This document shows, one piece after another, positions 7,804-16,635 of a DNA stretch of 64,000 nucleotides. The translations under genes and the position numbers were made by a program. The notes beneath the pieces are model-generated. The model was not told the origin of the DNA. It saw only the letters and a list, made by a program, of their open reading frames with translations, and made no database searches. Where the stretch lies: positions 268,501 to 332,500 of the forward strand of contig NZ_CP039649.1 of NCBI RefSeq assembly GCF_004923315.1, read 5' to 3'. Every line of letters begins with the position of its first letter. The stretch's first letter is position 1. Source of the stretch: Azospirillum sp. TSA2s. Its GTDB lineage: Bacteria > Pseudomonadota > Alphaproteobacteria > Azospirillales > Azospirillaceae.

Positions 7804-9579
7804 TTACAGGCCCTGTTCCTGGAACCAGAATTCCAGGAGAGCGACCTGCCACAGCTTCGACCCGCGCAGCGGCGTGATGTGGCTTTCCGGATCGGCCAGC
7901 AGCCGGTCGAGATACTCGCGCCGGAACAGGCTGCGTTCGCGCGCCGCCGGGGCGTTCAGCACGTCCCGCACCCGCTCCAGGAAGGGGCCGCGCAGGTATT
8001 TCAGCGCCGGCACCGGGAAATAGCCCTTGGGCCGGTCGATCACCGCCGCCGGCACCACGCGCCGCGCCGCTTCCTTCAGGACATATTTGCCGCCGTCCGG
8101 CAGCTTCATCTCCGCCGGGATGCGGGCCGCCAGTTCCACCAGCTCGTGGTCGAGGAAGGGCACGCGCGCTTCCAGCCCGGCGGCCATGGTCATGTTGTCG
8201 ACCCGCTTCACCGGATCGTCCACCAGCATCACCGTGGTGTCGAGCCGCAGCGCCTTGTCCACCGGCCGGTCGGCGCCGGGCATGGCGAAGCGCTGTTCCA
8301 GCCAGCGGCGGGAATGGTCCTCGCCGACCAGCCGCGGGTCCAACGCCTCCGCCATCCCGGCATGGTCGCGGTCGAAGAAGACGCGGGCGTAGTCGCCCAC
8401 CGCGTCCTTGCTGTCCAGCAGCGGCGGATACCAGTGATAGCCGCCGAACACCTCGTCGGCGCCCTGGCCCGACTGCACCACCTTCACCTGCTTGGCGACC
8501 TCCTGCGACAGCAGGAAGAAGCCGATGTTGTCGTGGCTGACCATCGGTTCCGACATGGCGCGGACGCAGTCGGTCAACTCCGGCAGGGCGCGGGCGCTGT
8601 CGACGAAGATGCGGTGGTGGTCGGTGCCGAAATGCTTGGCGACGATGTCGGAATACTGGAACTCGTCACCGCGCTCGTCGCCCACCGTCTCGAAGCCGAT
8701 GGAGAAGGTCTTCAGTCCGCTCTGTCCGTTTTCGGCCAGCAGCGCGGTGATCAGCGAGCTGTCGAGCCCACCCGACAGCAGCACGCCCACCGGAACGTCG
8801 GCGACCAGCCGGCGGCGCACCGCGCGGGTCAGCGTCTCCAGCACCAGTTCGCGCCAGTCGGCGAAGTCGCGCCCCTCGTCGCCGGACTGCGGCCCGAAGG
8901 TCAGCGACCAATAGGTGTTCTCGCGCCGGGTGCCGTCCGGTTCCACGATCAGGACCGTGGCGGGCGGCAGCTTCCGCACGCCCTTCAGGATGGTGTAGGG
9001 CGCCGGGACGACGGCGTGGAAGCTCATGTAATGGTGCAGCGCCACCGGATCGACGTCGGTGTCGATCCCGCCGGACGCCACCAGGGCGGGCAGGGTGGAG
9101 GCGAAGCGCAGGCCGCCGGGAATGTCCGCCAGATACAGCGGCTTGATGCCCAGCCGGTCGCGGCCCAGCACCACCCGGCCGCTGTCGCGCTCCAATATGG
9201 CGAAGGCGAACATCCCGTTCAGGCGCTTGACGAAATCAGGCCCCCAGGCGTGATAGGCCTTGATCAGGACCTCGGTGTCGCCGTCGGAGAAGAAGCGGTA
9301 GCCGAGCCCGACCAGCTCCTCGCGCAGTTCCCGGTGATTGTAGATGCAGCCGTTGAAGACGATGGCGAGCCCGAGGGCTGCATCCACCATCGGCTGCTGC
9401 GATGCCTCGCTGAGATCGATGATCTTCAGCCGGCGATGTCCTAAGGCGACGCGCCCATGGGCGAACAGGCCGTGGCCGTCCGGCCCGCGCGGCGCCAGCC
9501 GGTCGCACATGGCCTGGACCGCCACCGTGCTGGCCGCCTCGCCGGCCTTGAAACGAATTTCACCACTCAGTCCGCACAT
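7804..9579 (-). CDS. asnO: N-acetylglutaminylglutamine amidotransferase (AsnB-like)
   Basis: The 591-aa protein has class II glutamine amidotransferase plus asparagine-synthetase-like architecture. The nucleophile Cys2 follows Met1 (MCGLSGE). The glutaminase domain (RGPDG, FNGCIYNH, DTEVL) covers residues 1-200. The synthetase domain has the PP-loop SGGLDSS at about 270 and a later GQGADEVFGGY. In NAGGN clusters this enzyme amidates the dipeptide to give N-acetylglutaminylglutamine amide, an osmoprotectant. The ATG has a GAGGAGG site 11 nt upstream. It is first in the operon asnO-ngg-M42 peptidase, and an EcfG-type stress promoter lies about 160 nt upstream. A generic asparagine synthetase is less likely given the neighbours. 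Confidence 0.94.
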   Translation of the reverse strand: MCGLSGEIRFKAGEAASTVAVQAMCDRLAPRGPDGHGLFAHGRVALGHRRLKIIDLSEASQQPMVDAALGLAIVFNGCIYNHRELREELVGLGYRFFSDGDTEVLIKAYHAWGPDFVKRLNGMFAFAILERDSGRVVLGRDRLGIKPLYLADIPGGLRFASTLPALVASGGIDTDVDPVALHHYMSFHAVVPAPYTILKGVRKLPPATVLIVEPDGTRRENTYWSLTFGPQSGDEGRDFADWRELVLETLTRAVRRRLVADVPVGVLLSGGLDSSLITALLAENGQSGLKTFSIGFETVGDERGDEFQYSDIVAKHFGTDHHRIFVDSARALPELTDCVRAMSEPMVSHDNIGFFLLSQEVAKQVKVVQSGQGADEVFGGYHWYPPLLDSKDAVGDYARVFFDRDHAGMAEALDPRLVGEDHSRRWLEQRFAMPGADRPVDKALRLDTTVMLVDDPVKRVDNMTMAAGLEARVPFLDHELVELAARIPAEMKLPDGGKYVLKEAARRVVPAAVIDRPKGYFPVPALKYLRGPFLERVRDVLNAPAARERSLFRREYLDRLLADPESHITPLRGSKLWQVALLEFWFQEQGL

Positions 9580-9737
9580 CGGCTGTCGAGCCTCCTCGTT
9601 GGTTCAGGACGAAGGGGCGCTCGACCCGCAAGAAGGGCCAAACACCGGGGGCGCCGGCTGCGGAATGCGGCCGCCACCCGTTGCGAGCGATAGACGATGC
9701 TCCGATCGAAAAATCGTTGCCGGCACCCGCGCGCCAT

Positions 9738-9762
9738 AACGGCCCGCACCGCCCGAGGTTCC
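9738..9762 (-). promoter_or_regulatory. EcfG (general stress sigma factor) promoter of the NAGGN operon
   Basis: Read on the minus strand, GGAAC (9762-9758) is followed after exactly 16 nt by CGTT (9741-9738). This is an exact match to the alphaproteobacterial EcfG/RpoE2 consensus GGAAC-N16/17-CGTT. It lies in the intergenic gap 159 nt upstream of asnO in the correct orientation, implying a leader of about 150 nt. An osmolyte operon is an expected target of this regulon. The match is seen directly; activity is inferred. Confidence 0.7.
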
Positions 9763-9875
9763 ATATTGAAGGACCTGGGGCACGCCGCTCGCAGCCGGCC
9801 GCTATGGGCCGGGACTGCTTAGATAGGGATGGAATGCCAATTTTGCCACCGGCAGGGGGCGGCGCAATTGCGCCC

Positions 9876-11312
9876 CTACAGCCCGAAGAAGCCCCGCAAC
9901 CGTGCCAGCAGCGCCTGCGATTCCGCCGGCGGCGGCGGGGTGGCGCCCTGCTGGCGCTTGGACTGGCTGACGTTGCGGGTCTGGCGTTCGGCCATCAGTT
10001 CGGCCAGCCGTTCCGCCAGTTCCGGACGGCGCCGCAGCACCGGGTCCAGATGGCCGCGCGACAGTTCGAACACCACGGCGTCGGTGCAGGCGACGACCGA
10101 CGCGCTGCGCGGCTGCCCGGTCAGCAGCGACATTTCGCCGAACAGGTCGCCCGGCCGCAGCCGCGTCAGATGGACCACGCCGGGGCGCTGCCCGTCCTCC
10201 GTGTCAGGGACGGTGGGAGCGGCGATCTGGACATCGAACACGCCCTCGGCGATGACGAACAGCGATTCTCCGGCGTCGCCCTGGCGAACGGCGGCGGTGC
10301 CGGCGGGGATGTGGAACTGGCGCATCGCCTGGGCCAGCGCGTCGACCTCCTTGTCGTCGAAAGCGTCGAACAGCTCCAACTGGCGCAGCAGCCCGCGCCG
10401 CAGCAGGCCGGTGTCGTGCGCCCCCGTCTGGCGTCGGCGGACCTCCTGCTTGGGGCGGGCCGGCTCGATTCCGGCGTGGGCGAGGTTGGACAGCACCGCC
10501 GTCAGCACGGCATCGCGCACCAGTGACACCCGGCCGCCGTCGTCGGTCCAGAAGCGCGCCAGATAGGAGATGCCGTTGGGCGTCACCGCCTCGACGATCA
10601 CGTCCGGGCGCGGCGTGGGCAGCACGCCGTCGGCGCAGAGCATCGCCGACAGCAGGATGCGCTTGGCCCGCTCCACCGGCACTTCCTGGTCCAGCAGGAC
10701 CGGGACGGCGGCGCGGAAGGCCGGGTTGGGGCGGCTGTAATTGACGAAGCGGCTGCCGGCGACGATGCCGTTCGGCACGACGATGGCGGTGCCGTCGCTG
10801 GCGATCAGCCGGGTCGCGCGCCAGTTGATCTCGTCCACCCGCCCGGCGACGCCGGGGGACAGCTCCAGCCAGTCGCCCAGCCGATAGGGATGTTCGATGT
10901 TCAGGGCGATGCCGGCGAAGATGTCGGCGATCATGTTGCGCAGCGCGAAGCCCAGCACGGCGATGGCGACGCCCGACGTCGCCAGCAGCCCGGTCACCGG
11001 CTGTTCCAGCACGAAGGCCAGGATCGCCAGCACCGCGACGCCATAGACGAAGAAGCGCAGCAGGTCGGCCAGCAGCCGGGGGATGCGCGGCGGCCGGCCG
11101 CCGTTGCCCGCCGCCAGCATGTCGATCACCCGCGCCCCGCCCCAGGCGGCGGCAAGCCACGCGGCCGACGCGACGGCGATGTCGAACCCGCCGCTCAGCG
11201 GCAGCCCGACGAAGGGTTCCAGATGGCCGTGCAGCCAGGGCTTGGCGGCGACCAGCGCGGCCAAAAGGGCCAGGACCAGGGCAGGGGCGGACAGACGCCG
11301 CAAGGCGTTCAT
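9876..11312 (-). CDS. MscS-family mechanosensitive channel with cyclic-nucleotide-binding domain
   Basis: The 478-aa inner-membrane protein has hydrophobic segments near residues 8-24, 42-60, 82-104 and 108-131. The last is the MscS pore helix plus start of the beta domain (GVAIAVLGFALRN, IADIFAGIALNIEHPYRLGDWL). The MscS beta and alpha/beta vestibule extends to about 300. Residues 330-440 are a cNMP-binding beta roll (GESLFVIAEG, GDLFGEMSLLTGQPRSASV, with the phosphate-cassette Glu and Arg). The C-terminus is Gln/Pro-rich. Such channels release solutes on hypo-osmotic shock, and the cNMP domain suggests ligand gating. It is transcribed in the same direction as the NAGGN operon but 296 nt upstream of it, so it is probably a separate unit. 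Confidence 0.92.
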   Translation of the reverse strand: MNALRRLSAPALVLALLAALVAAKPWLHGHLEPFVGLPLSGGFDIAVASAAWLAAAWGGARVIDMLAAGNGGRPPRIPRLLADLLRFFVYGVAVLAILAFVLEQPVTGLLATSGVAIAVLGFALRNMIADIFAGIALNIEHPYRLGDWLELSPGVAGRVDEINWRATRLIASDGTAIVVPNGIVAGSRFVNYSRPNPAFRAAVPVLLDQEVPVERAKRILLSAMLCADGVLPTPRPDVIVEAVTPNGISYLARFWTDDGGRVSLVRDAVLTAVLSNLAHAGIEPARPKQEVRRRQTGAHDTGLLRRGLLRQLELFDAFDDKEVDALAQAMRQFHIPAGTAAVRQGDAGESLFVIAEGVFDVQIAAPTVPDTEDGQRPGVVHLTRLRPGDLFGEMSLLTGQPRSASVVACTDAVVFELSRGHLDPVLRRRPELAERLAELMAERQTRNVSQSKRQQGATPPPPAESQALLARLRGFFGL

Positions 11313-11421
11313 CGACGGGCTTCTCCTCGGCGGCCGGCCATCCGTGGCCGGGCGAGGTGCGACGATGGCACGAGCACGCGCCGTCCAGTCAAGGGCTCAA
11401 TTGAATCAGATGTTTGACGGT

Positions 11422-11913
11422 TCAGACGGTTACCGGACCCGGCAACGCCCGCGGGTATCCCATCACGAAGCCGCCGATCACCGGATCGGCCCCCGCGACC
11501 ATGCTGGCGAAGGCATAGGCCCGGCACAGCACCGCCAGCGCGGTGTCGGCATCGCTGCTCTTGCGCCGGAAGGCGTCGCCGTCGCGCAGATCGGCGAACT
11601 CCCCCTGCCAGAAGGACGGATCGTCCAGCGGGCCGAAATTCATCGCCCAGAAGCCGAAGGACCGTCCCTTCCGTTCCCACCGCCCCAGCACCGCCATGTT
11701 GCAGTGCCGCTCGTCATGCGAGATGCGATGGAAGAGTTCGTTCACCGCCTTCGGCTCACCCTCCAGAACCTGAAGAAAGGTGCCCTCATGTTCGATAAGG
11801 AAACCGGTGATGCCCAGACGCCGATTGTTTGTGGAGCTTCGCACACAAATGTCCGCCAAAGCCGAAAATGGCAGAAGAGAGACCGCATCGCTGCGATAGA
11901 GCAGGGTCAGCAT
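11422..11913 (-). CDS. BLUF-domain blue-light sensor protein
   Basis: The 163-aa protein has a BLUF domain at residues 1-95 that should bind FAD. Visible key residues are Tyr6 (LLYRS), Asn30 (NNRRLGITGFL) and Gln48 (GTFLQVLEGE), the photochemical Tyr-Gln pair plus the flavin-binding Asn. The Trp/Met segment of strand 5 (FWAMNFGPLD) is also present. The C-terminal 65 residues are helical with no recognisable enzymatic output, so it is a short BLUF protein that probably signals through a protein partner. The start has GGGAGG about 6 nt upstream. It lies 109 nt upstream of the channel gene on the same strand; cotranscription with it is possible but untested. Confidence 0.93.
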   Translation of the reverse strand: MLTLLYRSDAVSLLPFSALADICVRSSTNNRRLGITGFLIEHEGTFLQVLEGEPKAVNELFHRISHDERHCNMAVLGRWERKGRSFGFWAMNFGPLDDPSFWQGEFADLRDGDAFRRKSSDADTALAVLCRAYAFASMVAGADPVIGGFVMGYPRALPGPVTV

Positions 11914-12042
11914 GGCGTTCCTCCCATTTTTACTTATGAAAATGGCGAGGAAACCGGCATGTGGTAACCCTTTCTTTCGTAGAGTCGATGTCGCAGCCGC
12001 CGGGCATATCCCGAACCGGATGGGTCTCGGCGGCAGGCGCCG

Positions 12043-12537
12043 TCAGCGGTCGAGCAGCCCGTGCCGCCGGTGCCAGTCCTCCAGCGATTCCTCCGGATAA
12101 CGGGCGAAATGCACGTCGTTCGGCCCCGTCGGCACCTCCACCCACGGCGCCTTGAAGTCCAGCATGATGTGCACCCGCTCCGGCGGTGTCGGCAGCGGCG
12201 TGTCGATGGCCGAGGCGAAGGGATGGACCAGCTCCGGCCAGGCCGGGTCCTCCGCCCACAGCGCCGTGCCGCAGTGCTTGCAGAAATGCCGGTGCGACGG
12301 GCCGAGGTGGGTCTGTCCCGGATGGTCGGGGTCCTCCATCGGCGCCCGCCACATCGCCACCGCGTCGCGCCCCTCGACCTCCAGCGTGTCGGCGTCGCCG
12401 CCCAGATTGATGGCATATCCGCCGCCGCCGGCGCTCTTGCGGCAAATGGTGCAATAGCAGCGCATGTAGGGCACCGGCGTCGGCGAGTTCAGCGTGAAGC
12501 GGACGGCGCCGCAGCGGCAGGAACCGGAAAGCTTCAT
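12043..12537 (-). CDS. GFA-family zinc protein (glutathione-dependent formaldehyde-activating-like)
   Basis: The 164-aa protein has the GFA/CENP-V zinc-binding cysteine pattern: CRCG at residues 6-9, CYCTICRKS at about 27-35, and a later FCKHCGTALW. These bind structural and catalytic zinc ions. Members are annotated as S-hydroxymethylglutathione synthase-like, but most have no proven activity. I chose the ATG at 12537 (MKLSGSCRCG). The open frame continues to 12624, but that extension is translated palindromic repeat (PSPSPPSVGPLPLPG). It lies 129 nt upstream of the BLUF gene on the same strand. Confidence 0.88.
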   Translation of the reverse strand: MKLSGSCRCGAVRFTLNSPTPVPYMRCYCTICRKSAGGGGYAINLGGDADTLEVEGRDAVAMWRAPMEDPDHPGQTHLGPSHRHFCKHCGTALWAEDPAWPELVHPFASAIDTPLPTPPERVHIMLDFKAPWVEVPTGPNDVHFARYPEESLEDWHRRHGLLDR

Positions 12538-12560
12538 GGCAGCGGTCTCCGTAAAAAACG

Positions 12561-12713
12561 CCCTCTCCCGCCCCGGGAGAGGGAGGGGACCCACCGAAGG
12601 TGGGGAGGGTGAGGGGGAATCCAAGAATCCCGAACCGCATGGTTTCTCGGATCACCCCTCACCCTTCCCATGCTCCGCATGGGCCCCTTCCCTCTCCCGG
12701 GGCGGGAGAGGGA
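12561..12713. repeat. Large palindromic intergenic repeat
   Basis: The arms CCCTCTCCCGCCCCGGGAGA (12561-12580) and the reverse complement at about 12690-12712 flank about 110 nt that contain the pair CACCGAAGGTGG and GCTCCGCATGGGC. It belongs to the same CTCTCCC/GGGAGAG family as the other intergenic repeats in the window. It separates the divergent GFA gene and molybdenum hydroxylase operon. Confidence 0.75.
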
Positions 12714-12733
12714 GCTGAGCATCCCCCGTCGAC

Positions 12734-12758
12734 GGAACGCAGCGGAAGGGCGGCTGTT
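12734..12758 (+). promoter_or_regulatory. Possible EcfG-like promoter of the molybdenum hydroxylase operon (one mismatch)
   Basis: GGAAC at 12734-12738 is followed after 16 nt by TGTT (consensus CGTT). It lies 50 nt before the ATG at 12808 in the right orientation. With one mismatch this is only a candidate. Confidence 0.25.
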
Positions 12759-12807
12759 ACCCCCGGCAGTCATTCGCGGAACCCACCTGCCAGCAGTCGG
12801 AGCGGTT

Positions 12808-13353
12808 ATGTCCCAGCCAACAGGTCCAGCGTCCCAGGGCCACATCCACAAACAGCCGGTGCCTCCTCCCGAAGCGATGGACGTCACCCTGACCATCAAC
12901 GGCAGCCGCAAGACCCTGCGCGTCGCCCCCTGGACCAGCCTGCTCGACGCGCTGCGCCTGCATCTCGACATGACCGGGACCAAGAAGGGCTGCGACCATG
13001 GCCAATGCGGCGCCTGCACCGTTCTGGTGGACGGCCGCCGCATCAACTCCTGCCTGACCCTGGCGGTGATGGCGGAGGGGCGGACCGTCACCACCATCGA
13101 GGGGCTGGCCAGCGGCGACGCGCTCCACCCGCTGCAGGAGGCCTTCGTCGAGCATGACGCCTTCCAGTGCGGCTACTGCACGCCCGGCCAGATCTGCTCC
13201 GCCGTCGGCATGCTGGAGGAGGGCCACGCCAGGACCGACGACGACATCCGCGAACTGATGAGCGGCAACCTGTGCCGCTGCGGCGCCTATCCCAACATCG
13301 TCGCCGCCATCCGTCAGGTCATGGACGCGCAGAAGGACGGAGGCACGCCATGA
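12808..13353 (+). CDS. Molybdenum hydroxylase, 2Fe-2S subunit (PaoA/YagT-like)
   Basis: The 181-aa small subunit carries two [2Fe-2S] clusters. The plant-ferredoxin-type cluster has GCDHGQCGACTVLVDG and a later SCLTLA. The second, helical cluster has QCGYCTPGQI and NLCRCGAYP. It passes electrons between the molybdenum centre and FAD. The ATG at 12808 has a GGAG site 6 nt upstream; the frame continues upstream to 12670 but that sequence is the palindromic repeat. E. coli PaoA has a Tat signal; here the first 30 residues (MSQPTGPASQG...) lack a twin-arginine motif and hydrophobic core, so this enzyme is probably cytoplasmic. First gene of a three-gene operon with ATGA overlaps. Confidence 0.93.
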   Translation: MSQPTGPASQGHIHKQPVPPPEAMDVTLTINGSRKTLRVAPWTSLLDALRLHLDMTGTKKGCDHGQCGACTVLVDGRRINSCLTLAVMAEGRTVTTIEGLASGDALHPLQEAFVEHDAFQCGYCTPGQICSAVGMLEEGHARTDDDIRELMSGNLCRCGAYPNIVAAIRQVMDAQKDGGTP

Positions 13354-14360
13354 GGGCCTTCTCCTACCACCGTCCCGACAGCGTCGACGCGGCGCTCCGC
13401 GGCGTCGCCGGCCAGTCCGGCACAACGACCGAGGCGGCGGTGAAGTTCGTCGCCGGCGGCACCAACCTGCTCGACCTGATGAAGGCCGACGTGATGCGGC
13501 CGGAGCGGCTGGTCGACATCTCCCGCCTCAACCTCGACAGGATCGAAGAGGTGGACGGCGGCGGCCTGCGTCTCGGCGCACTCGCCCGCAATGCCGACAC
13601 CGCCCATGACGCGCGGGTGCAGGCGCGCTACCCGATGCTGTCGAAGGCGATCCTGGCCGGGGCGTCTGCACAGCTGCGCAACATGGCGACGAATGGCGGC
13701 AACCTGCTGCAGCGCACGCGCTGCTATTACTTCTACGATACCGGCACGCCCTGCAACAAACGGGAGCCGGGGACCGGCTGCGGCGCGCTCACCGGCGTCA
13801 ACCGCATCCACGCCATCCTGGGCGCCAGCGACCATTGCATCGCCGTCCACCCGTCGGACATGTGCGTCGCCCTTGCCGCTCTTGAAGCGGTCGTCCGCGT
13901 CACTGGGTCGAGGGGCGAGCGCACCATCCCCTTCGCCGACTTCCACCGCCTGCCCGGCGACACCCCGCACATCGACAGCACTTTGGCCGCCGACGAACTC
14001 ATCACCGCCATCGACCTGCCGGCCCAGGGCTTCGCCAAGCACTCGACCTACCTGAAGGTCCGCGACCGCGCCTCCTACGCCTTCGCGCTGGTGTCGGTGG
14101 CCGCCGCGCTGGAACTGGACGGCCAGACCGTCCGCACCGCCCGCCTCGCGCTCGGCGGCGTCGCCCACAAGCCCTGGCGCGACCCGGCGGCCGAAGCCGA
14201 ACTGGCCGGCAAGCCCGCCTCGCTGGAAAGCTTCCGCGAGGCGGCGCGCGTCCTGCTGCGCGGGGCCAAGGGCCATTCGCATAACGCCTTCAAGATCGGA
14301 CTTGCCGAGCGCGCCATCGTCCGGGCGCTGGCCGAAGCCGCCGGAGTGGAGCACCCATGA
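13350..14360 (+). CDS. Molybdenum hydroxylase, FAD subunit with extra 4Fe-4S motif (PaoB/YagS-like)
   Basis: The 336-aa FAD-binding middle subunit has the FAD motif KFVAGGTNLLDLMK at about 30-43 and a second loop (ATNGGNLLQRTRC). An insertion carries Cys125, Cys135 and Cys144 (RCYYFYD, PCNKR, GTGCGA), the pattern that binds an additional [4Fe-4S] cluster in PaoB-type aldehyde oxidoreductases and not in ordinary xanthine dehydrogenases. A CO_deh_flav_C-type domain fills the C-terminal third. The ATG overlaps the previous stop (ATGA), and its own stop overlaps the next start, so the three subunits are translationally coupled. Confidence 0.93.
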   Translation: MRAFSYHRPDSVDAALRGVAGQSGTTTEAAVKFVAGGTNLLDLMKADVMRPERLVDISRLNLDRIEEVDGGGLRLGALARNADTAHDARVQARYPMLSKAILAGASAQLRNMATNGGNLLQRTRCYYFYDTGTPCNKREPGTGCGALTGVNRIHAILGASDHCIAVHPSDMCVALAALEAVVRVTGSRGERTIPFADFHRLPGDTPHIDSTLAADELITAIDLPAQGFAKHSTYLKVRDRASYAFALVSVAAALELDGQTVRTARLALGGVAHKPWRDPAAEAELAGKPASLESFREAARVLLRGAKGHSHNAFKIGLAERAIVRALAEAAGVEHP

Positions 14361-16633
14361 TCGCCAAACCGACCATCCCCGATCCTCTGGACCGCCCCGG
14401 TTCGCAGATCGGCAAGCCCGTCAGCCGCGTCGACGGCCGGCTGAAGGTGACCGGCGGCGCCAAATACGCGGCGGAGTTCAACACCCCCGGACTCGCCCAC
14501 GGCTACATCGTCTCCAGCGCCATCGCCCGTGGCCGCATCCTCGGCATCGACACCGCCAAGGCGCTGGCCCTGCCCGGCGTGTTCCAGGTCTTCACCCACC
14601 TGAACCGGCCGAGCCTCCCCTGGTTCGACCGCAAGTGGAAGGACGACGACGCGCCGAAGGGTTCTCCCTTCCGCCCGCTCTACGACGCGACCATCCACCA
14701 TGCGCTCCAGCCCGTCGCGCTGGTGGTGGCGGAGAGCTTCGAACTGGCGCGCTACGCCGCCCGCCTGATCCACGTCACCTATGAGGCCGACGAGCACCAG
14801 ACCGACCTGCATGCGGCCAGTACCAGCGCCTTCACCCCCGGCAAGGACAAGGGCGGCTTCCAGCCCCCGCCCAAGCCGCGCGGCGACGCCGACAAGGCGC
14901 TGGCCGAGGCGGAGGTCAGCATCGACCTCAACTTCACCCAGGCGGTCGAGCATCACAACCCGATGGAGATGCACGCCTCCACCGTCATCTACCACAATGA
15001 CGGCACGCTGACCGTCCACGACAAGACGCAGGGGCCGATCAACACCCAGACCTATGTCTGCAACGTCTTCGACCTGTCGAAGGACGCGGTGCGGGTGATC
15101 TCCCCCTTCGTCGGCGGCGCCTTCGGCTCCGGCCTGCGTCCGCAGCACCAGCTGTTCATGGCGGTGCTGGCGGCGACCACGCTGAAGCGCTCCGTCCGGG
15201 TGGAGTTGACGCGCCCGCAGATGTTCAGCTTCGGCCACCGCCCGGAAACCCTCCAGCGCGTGGCGCTCGGCGCGAAGAAGGACGGCACCCTCACCGCCAT
15301 CATCCACGAGGCGGTGCAGGAATCCTCGCAGACCGAGAATTACGTCGAGGTCGTGGTCAACTGGTCTGGCCAGCAATACGCCTGCGACAATGTCCGGCTC
15401 GACTACAAGCTGGCGCGCATGGACACCCACACCCCGCTCGACCAGCGCGCCCCCGGCGCCGCCACCGGCGTCCCGGCGCTGGAGATCGCCATGGACGAGC
15501 TGGCGGCCAAGCTGGGCATAGACCCGCTGGAGCTGCGGCTGAAGAACTACACCGAGGTCGATCCCAACACCGGAAAGCCCTTCTCCAGCAAGGAGCTGCG
15601 CGCCTGCTTCCAACAGGGCGCCGAGCGCTTCGGCTGGCACAAGCGCACCCATGCCCCGCGGTCGATGCGCGAGGGGCGCCAGTTGATCGGCTGGGGCATG
15701 GCGACCGGCGTGTGGGACGCCATGCAGGGTCAGGCTGCGGCCTCCGCCCGGCTCGGCATCGACGGCAGGCTGACGGTCGGCAGCGCCACCGCCGACATCG
15801 GTCCCGGCACCTACACGGCGATGACCCAGATCGCCGCCGACATCCTGGGATTGCCCATCGACAGGGTGTCCTTCCAGCTCGGCGACACCAACCTGCCGAT
15901 GGCGCCGCTGGAAGGCGGCTCCTGGACGGTGTCCTCGGTCGGCTCGGCGGTGAAGGCGGTGTGCGACCGGCTGCGCGACAAGCTGGCCGGCCTCGCGGTC
16001 GGGCTGAACGACGGTCCGCTGAAGGGGTTGAAGGCCGACGACCTGACCTTCGCCGACGGCTGCCTGATCGCCAAATCCGACCCGTCCTGGCGCATGTCGA
16101 TCACCGAGGTAATGCGCGCCAACGACCTGCTGGTGCTGGAGGACGAGGCGCGCTCGATCCCCAATTACAAGTCGCAGATGCAGCACGCGCTCGGCACCCA
16201 CTCCGCAATCTTCGCGGAGGTGCGGGTGGACGAGGATCTCGGCACCGTGCAGGTGACCCGCGTGGTCAGTGCGGTGGCCGCCGGCCGCATCATCAACCCC
16301 AAGACGGCGCGCAGCCAGGTTCTGGGCGCGGTGGTGTGGGGCATCGGCATGGCGCTGGAGGAGGAGACGATGACCGACCAGCGCCTCGGCCGCTTCATGA
16401 ACCACGATTTCGCCGAGTACCACATCCCGGTGAACGCCGACGTCCACGACATCGACGTCATCTTCGTCGAGGAGCATGACGACATCGTCAACCCGCTGGG
16501 CGCCAAGGGTGTCGGCGAAATCGGCATCGTCGGCGTCCCCGCCGCCATCGCCAACGCCATCCACCACGCGACCGGCAAACGCCTCTGCGACCTGCCGATC
16601 ACGGTGGATAAGATTTTGGCGAGCGATTCTTAA
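14357..16633 (+). CDS. Molybdenum hydroxylase, molybdopterin-binding subunit (PaoC/YagR-like)
   Basis: The 758-aa catalytic subunit of a xanthine-oxidase-family aldehyde or heterocycle oxidoreductase. It shows the hammerhead domain at about 30-140 (GGAKYAAEF), the cofactor-binding segments (FVGGAFGSGL, QRAPGAATGVPALE, LEGGSWTVSSVGSAV) and the catalytic base Glu721 in GAKGVGEIGI. The two partner subunits are directly upstream. The physiological substrate cannot be read from the sequence; PaoABC homologues oxidise aromatic aldehydes. No XdhC/PaoD-type cofactor-insertion chaperone is in the window. Confidence 0.93.
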   Translation: MIAKPTIPDPLDRPGSQIGKPVSRVDGRLKVTGGAKYAAEFNTPGLAHGYIVSSAIARGRILGIDTAKALALPGVFQVFTHLNRPSLPWFDRKWKDDDAPKGSPFRPLYDATIHHALQPVALVVAESFELARYAARLIHVTYEADEHQTDLHAASTSAFTPGKDKGGFQPPPKPRGDADKALAEAEVSIDLNFTQAVEHHNPMEMHASTVIYHNDGTLTVHDKTQGPINTQTYVCNVFDLSKDAVRVISPFVGGAFGSGLRPQHQLFMAVLAATTLKRSVRVELTRPQMFSFGHRPETLQRVALGAKKDGTLTAIIHEAVQESSQTENYVEVVVNWSGQQYACDNVRLDYKLARMDTHTPLDQRAPGAATGVPALEIAMDELAAKLGIDPLELRLKNYTEVDPNTGKPFSSKELRACFQQGAERFGWHKRTHAPRSMREGRQLIGWGMATGVWDAMQGQAAASARLGIDGRLTVGSATADIGPGTYTAMTQIAADILGLPIDRVSFQLGDTNLPMAPLEGGSWTVSSVGSAVKAVCDRLRDKLAGLAVGLNDGPLKGLKADDLTFADGCLIAKSDPSWRMSITEVMRANDLLVLEDEARSIPNYKSQMQHALGTHSAIFAEVRVDEDLGTVQVTRVVSAVAAGRIINPKTARSQVLGAVVWGIGMALEEETMTDQRLGRFMNHDFAEYHIPVNADVHDIDVIFVEEHDDIVNPLGAKGVGEIGIVGVPAAIANAIHHATGKRLCDLPITVDKILASDS

Positions 16634-16635
16634 AA

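Noticed and set aside
12538..12624. N-terminal extension of the GFA protein
   Set aside because: The extra 29 codons are translated palindromic repeat; MKLSGSCRCG at 12537 is the family start.
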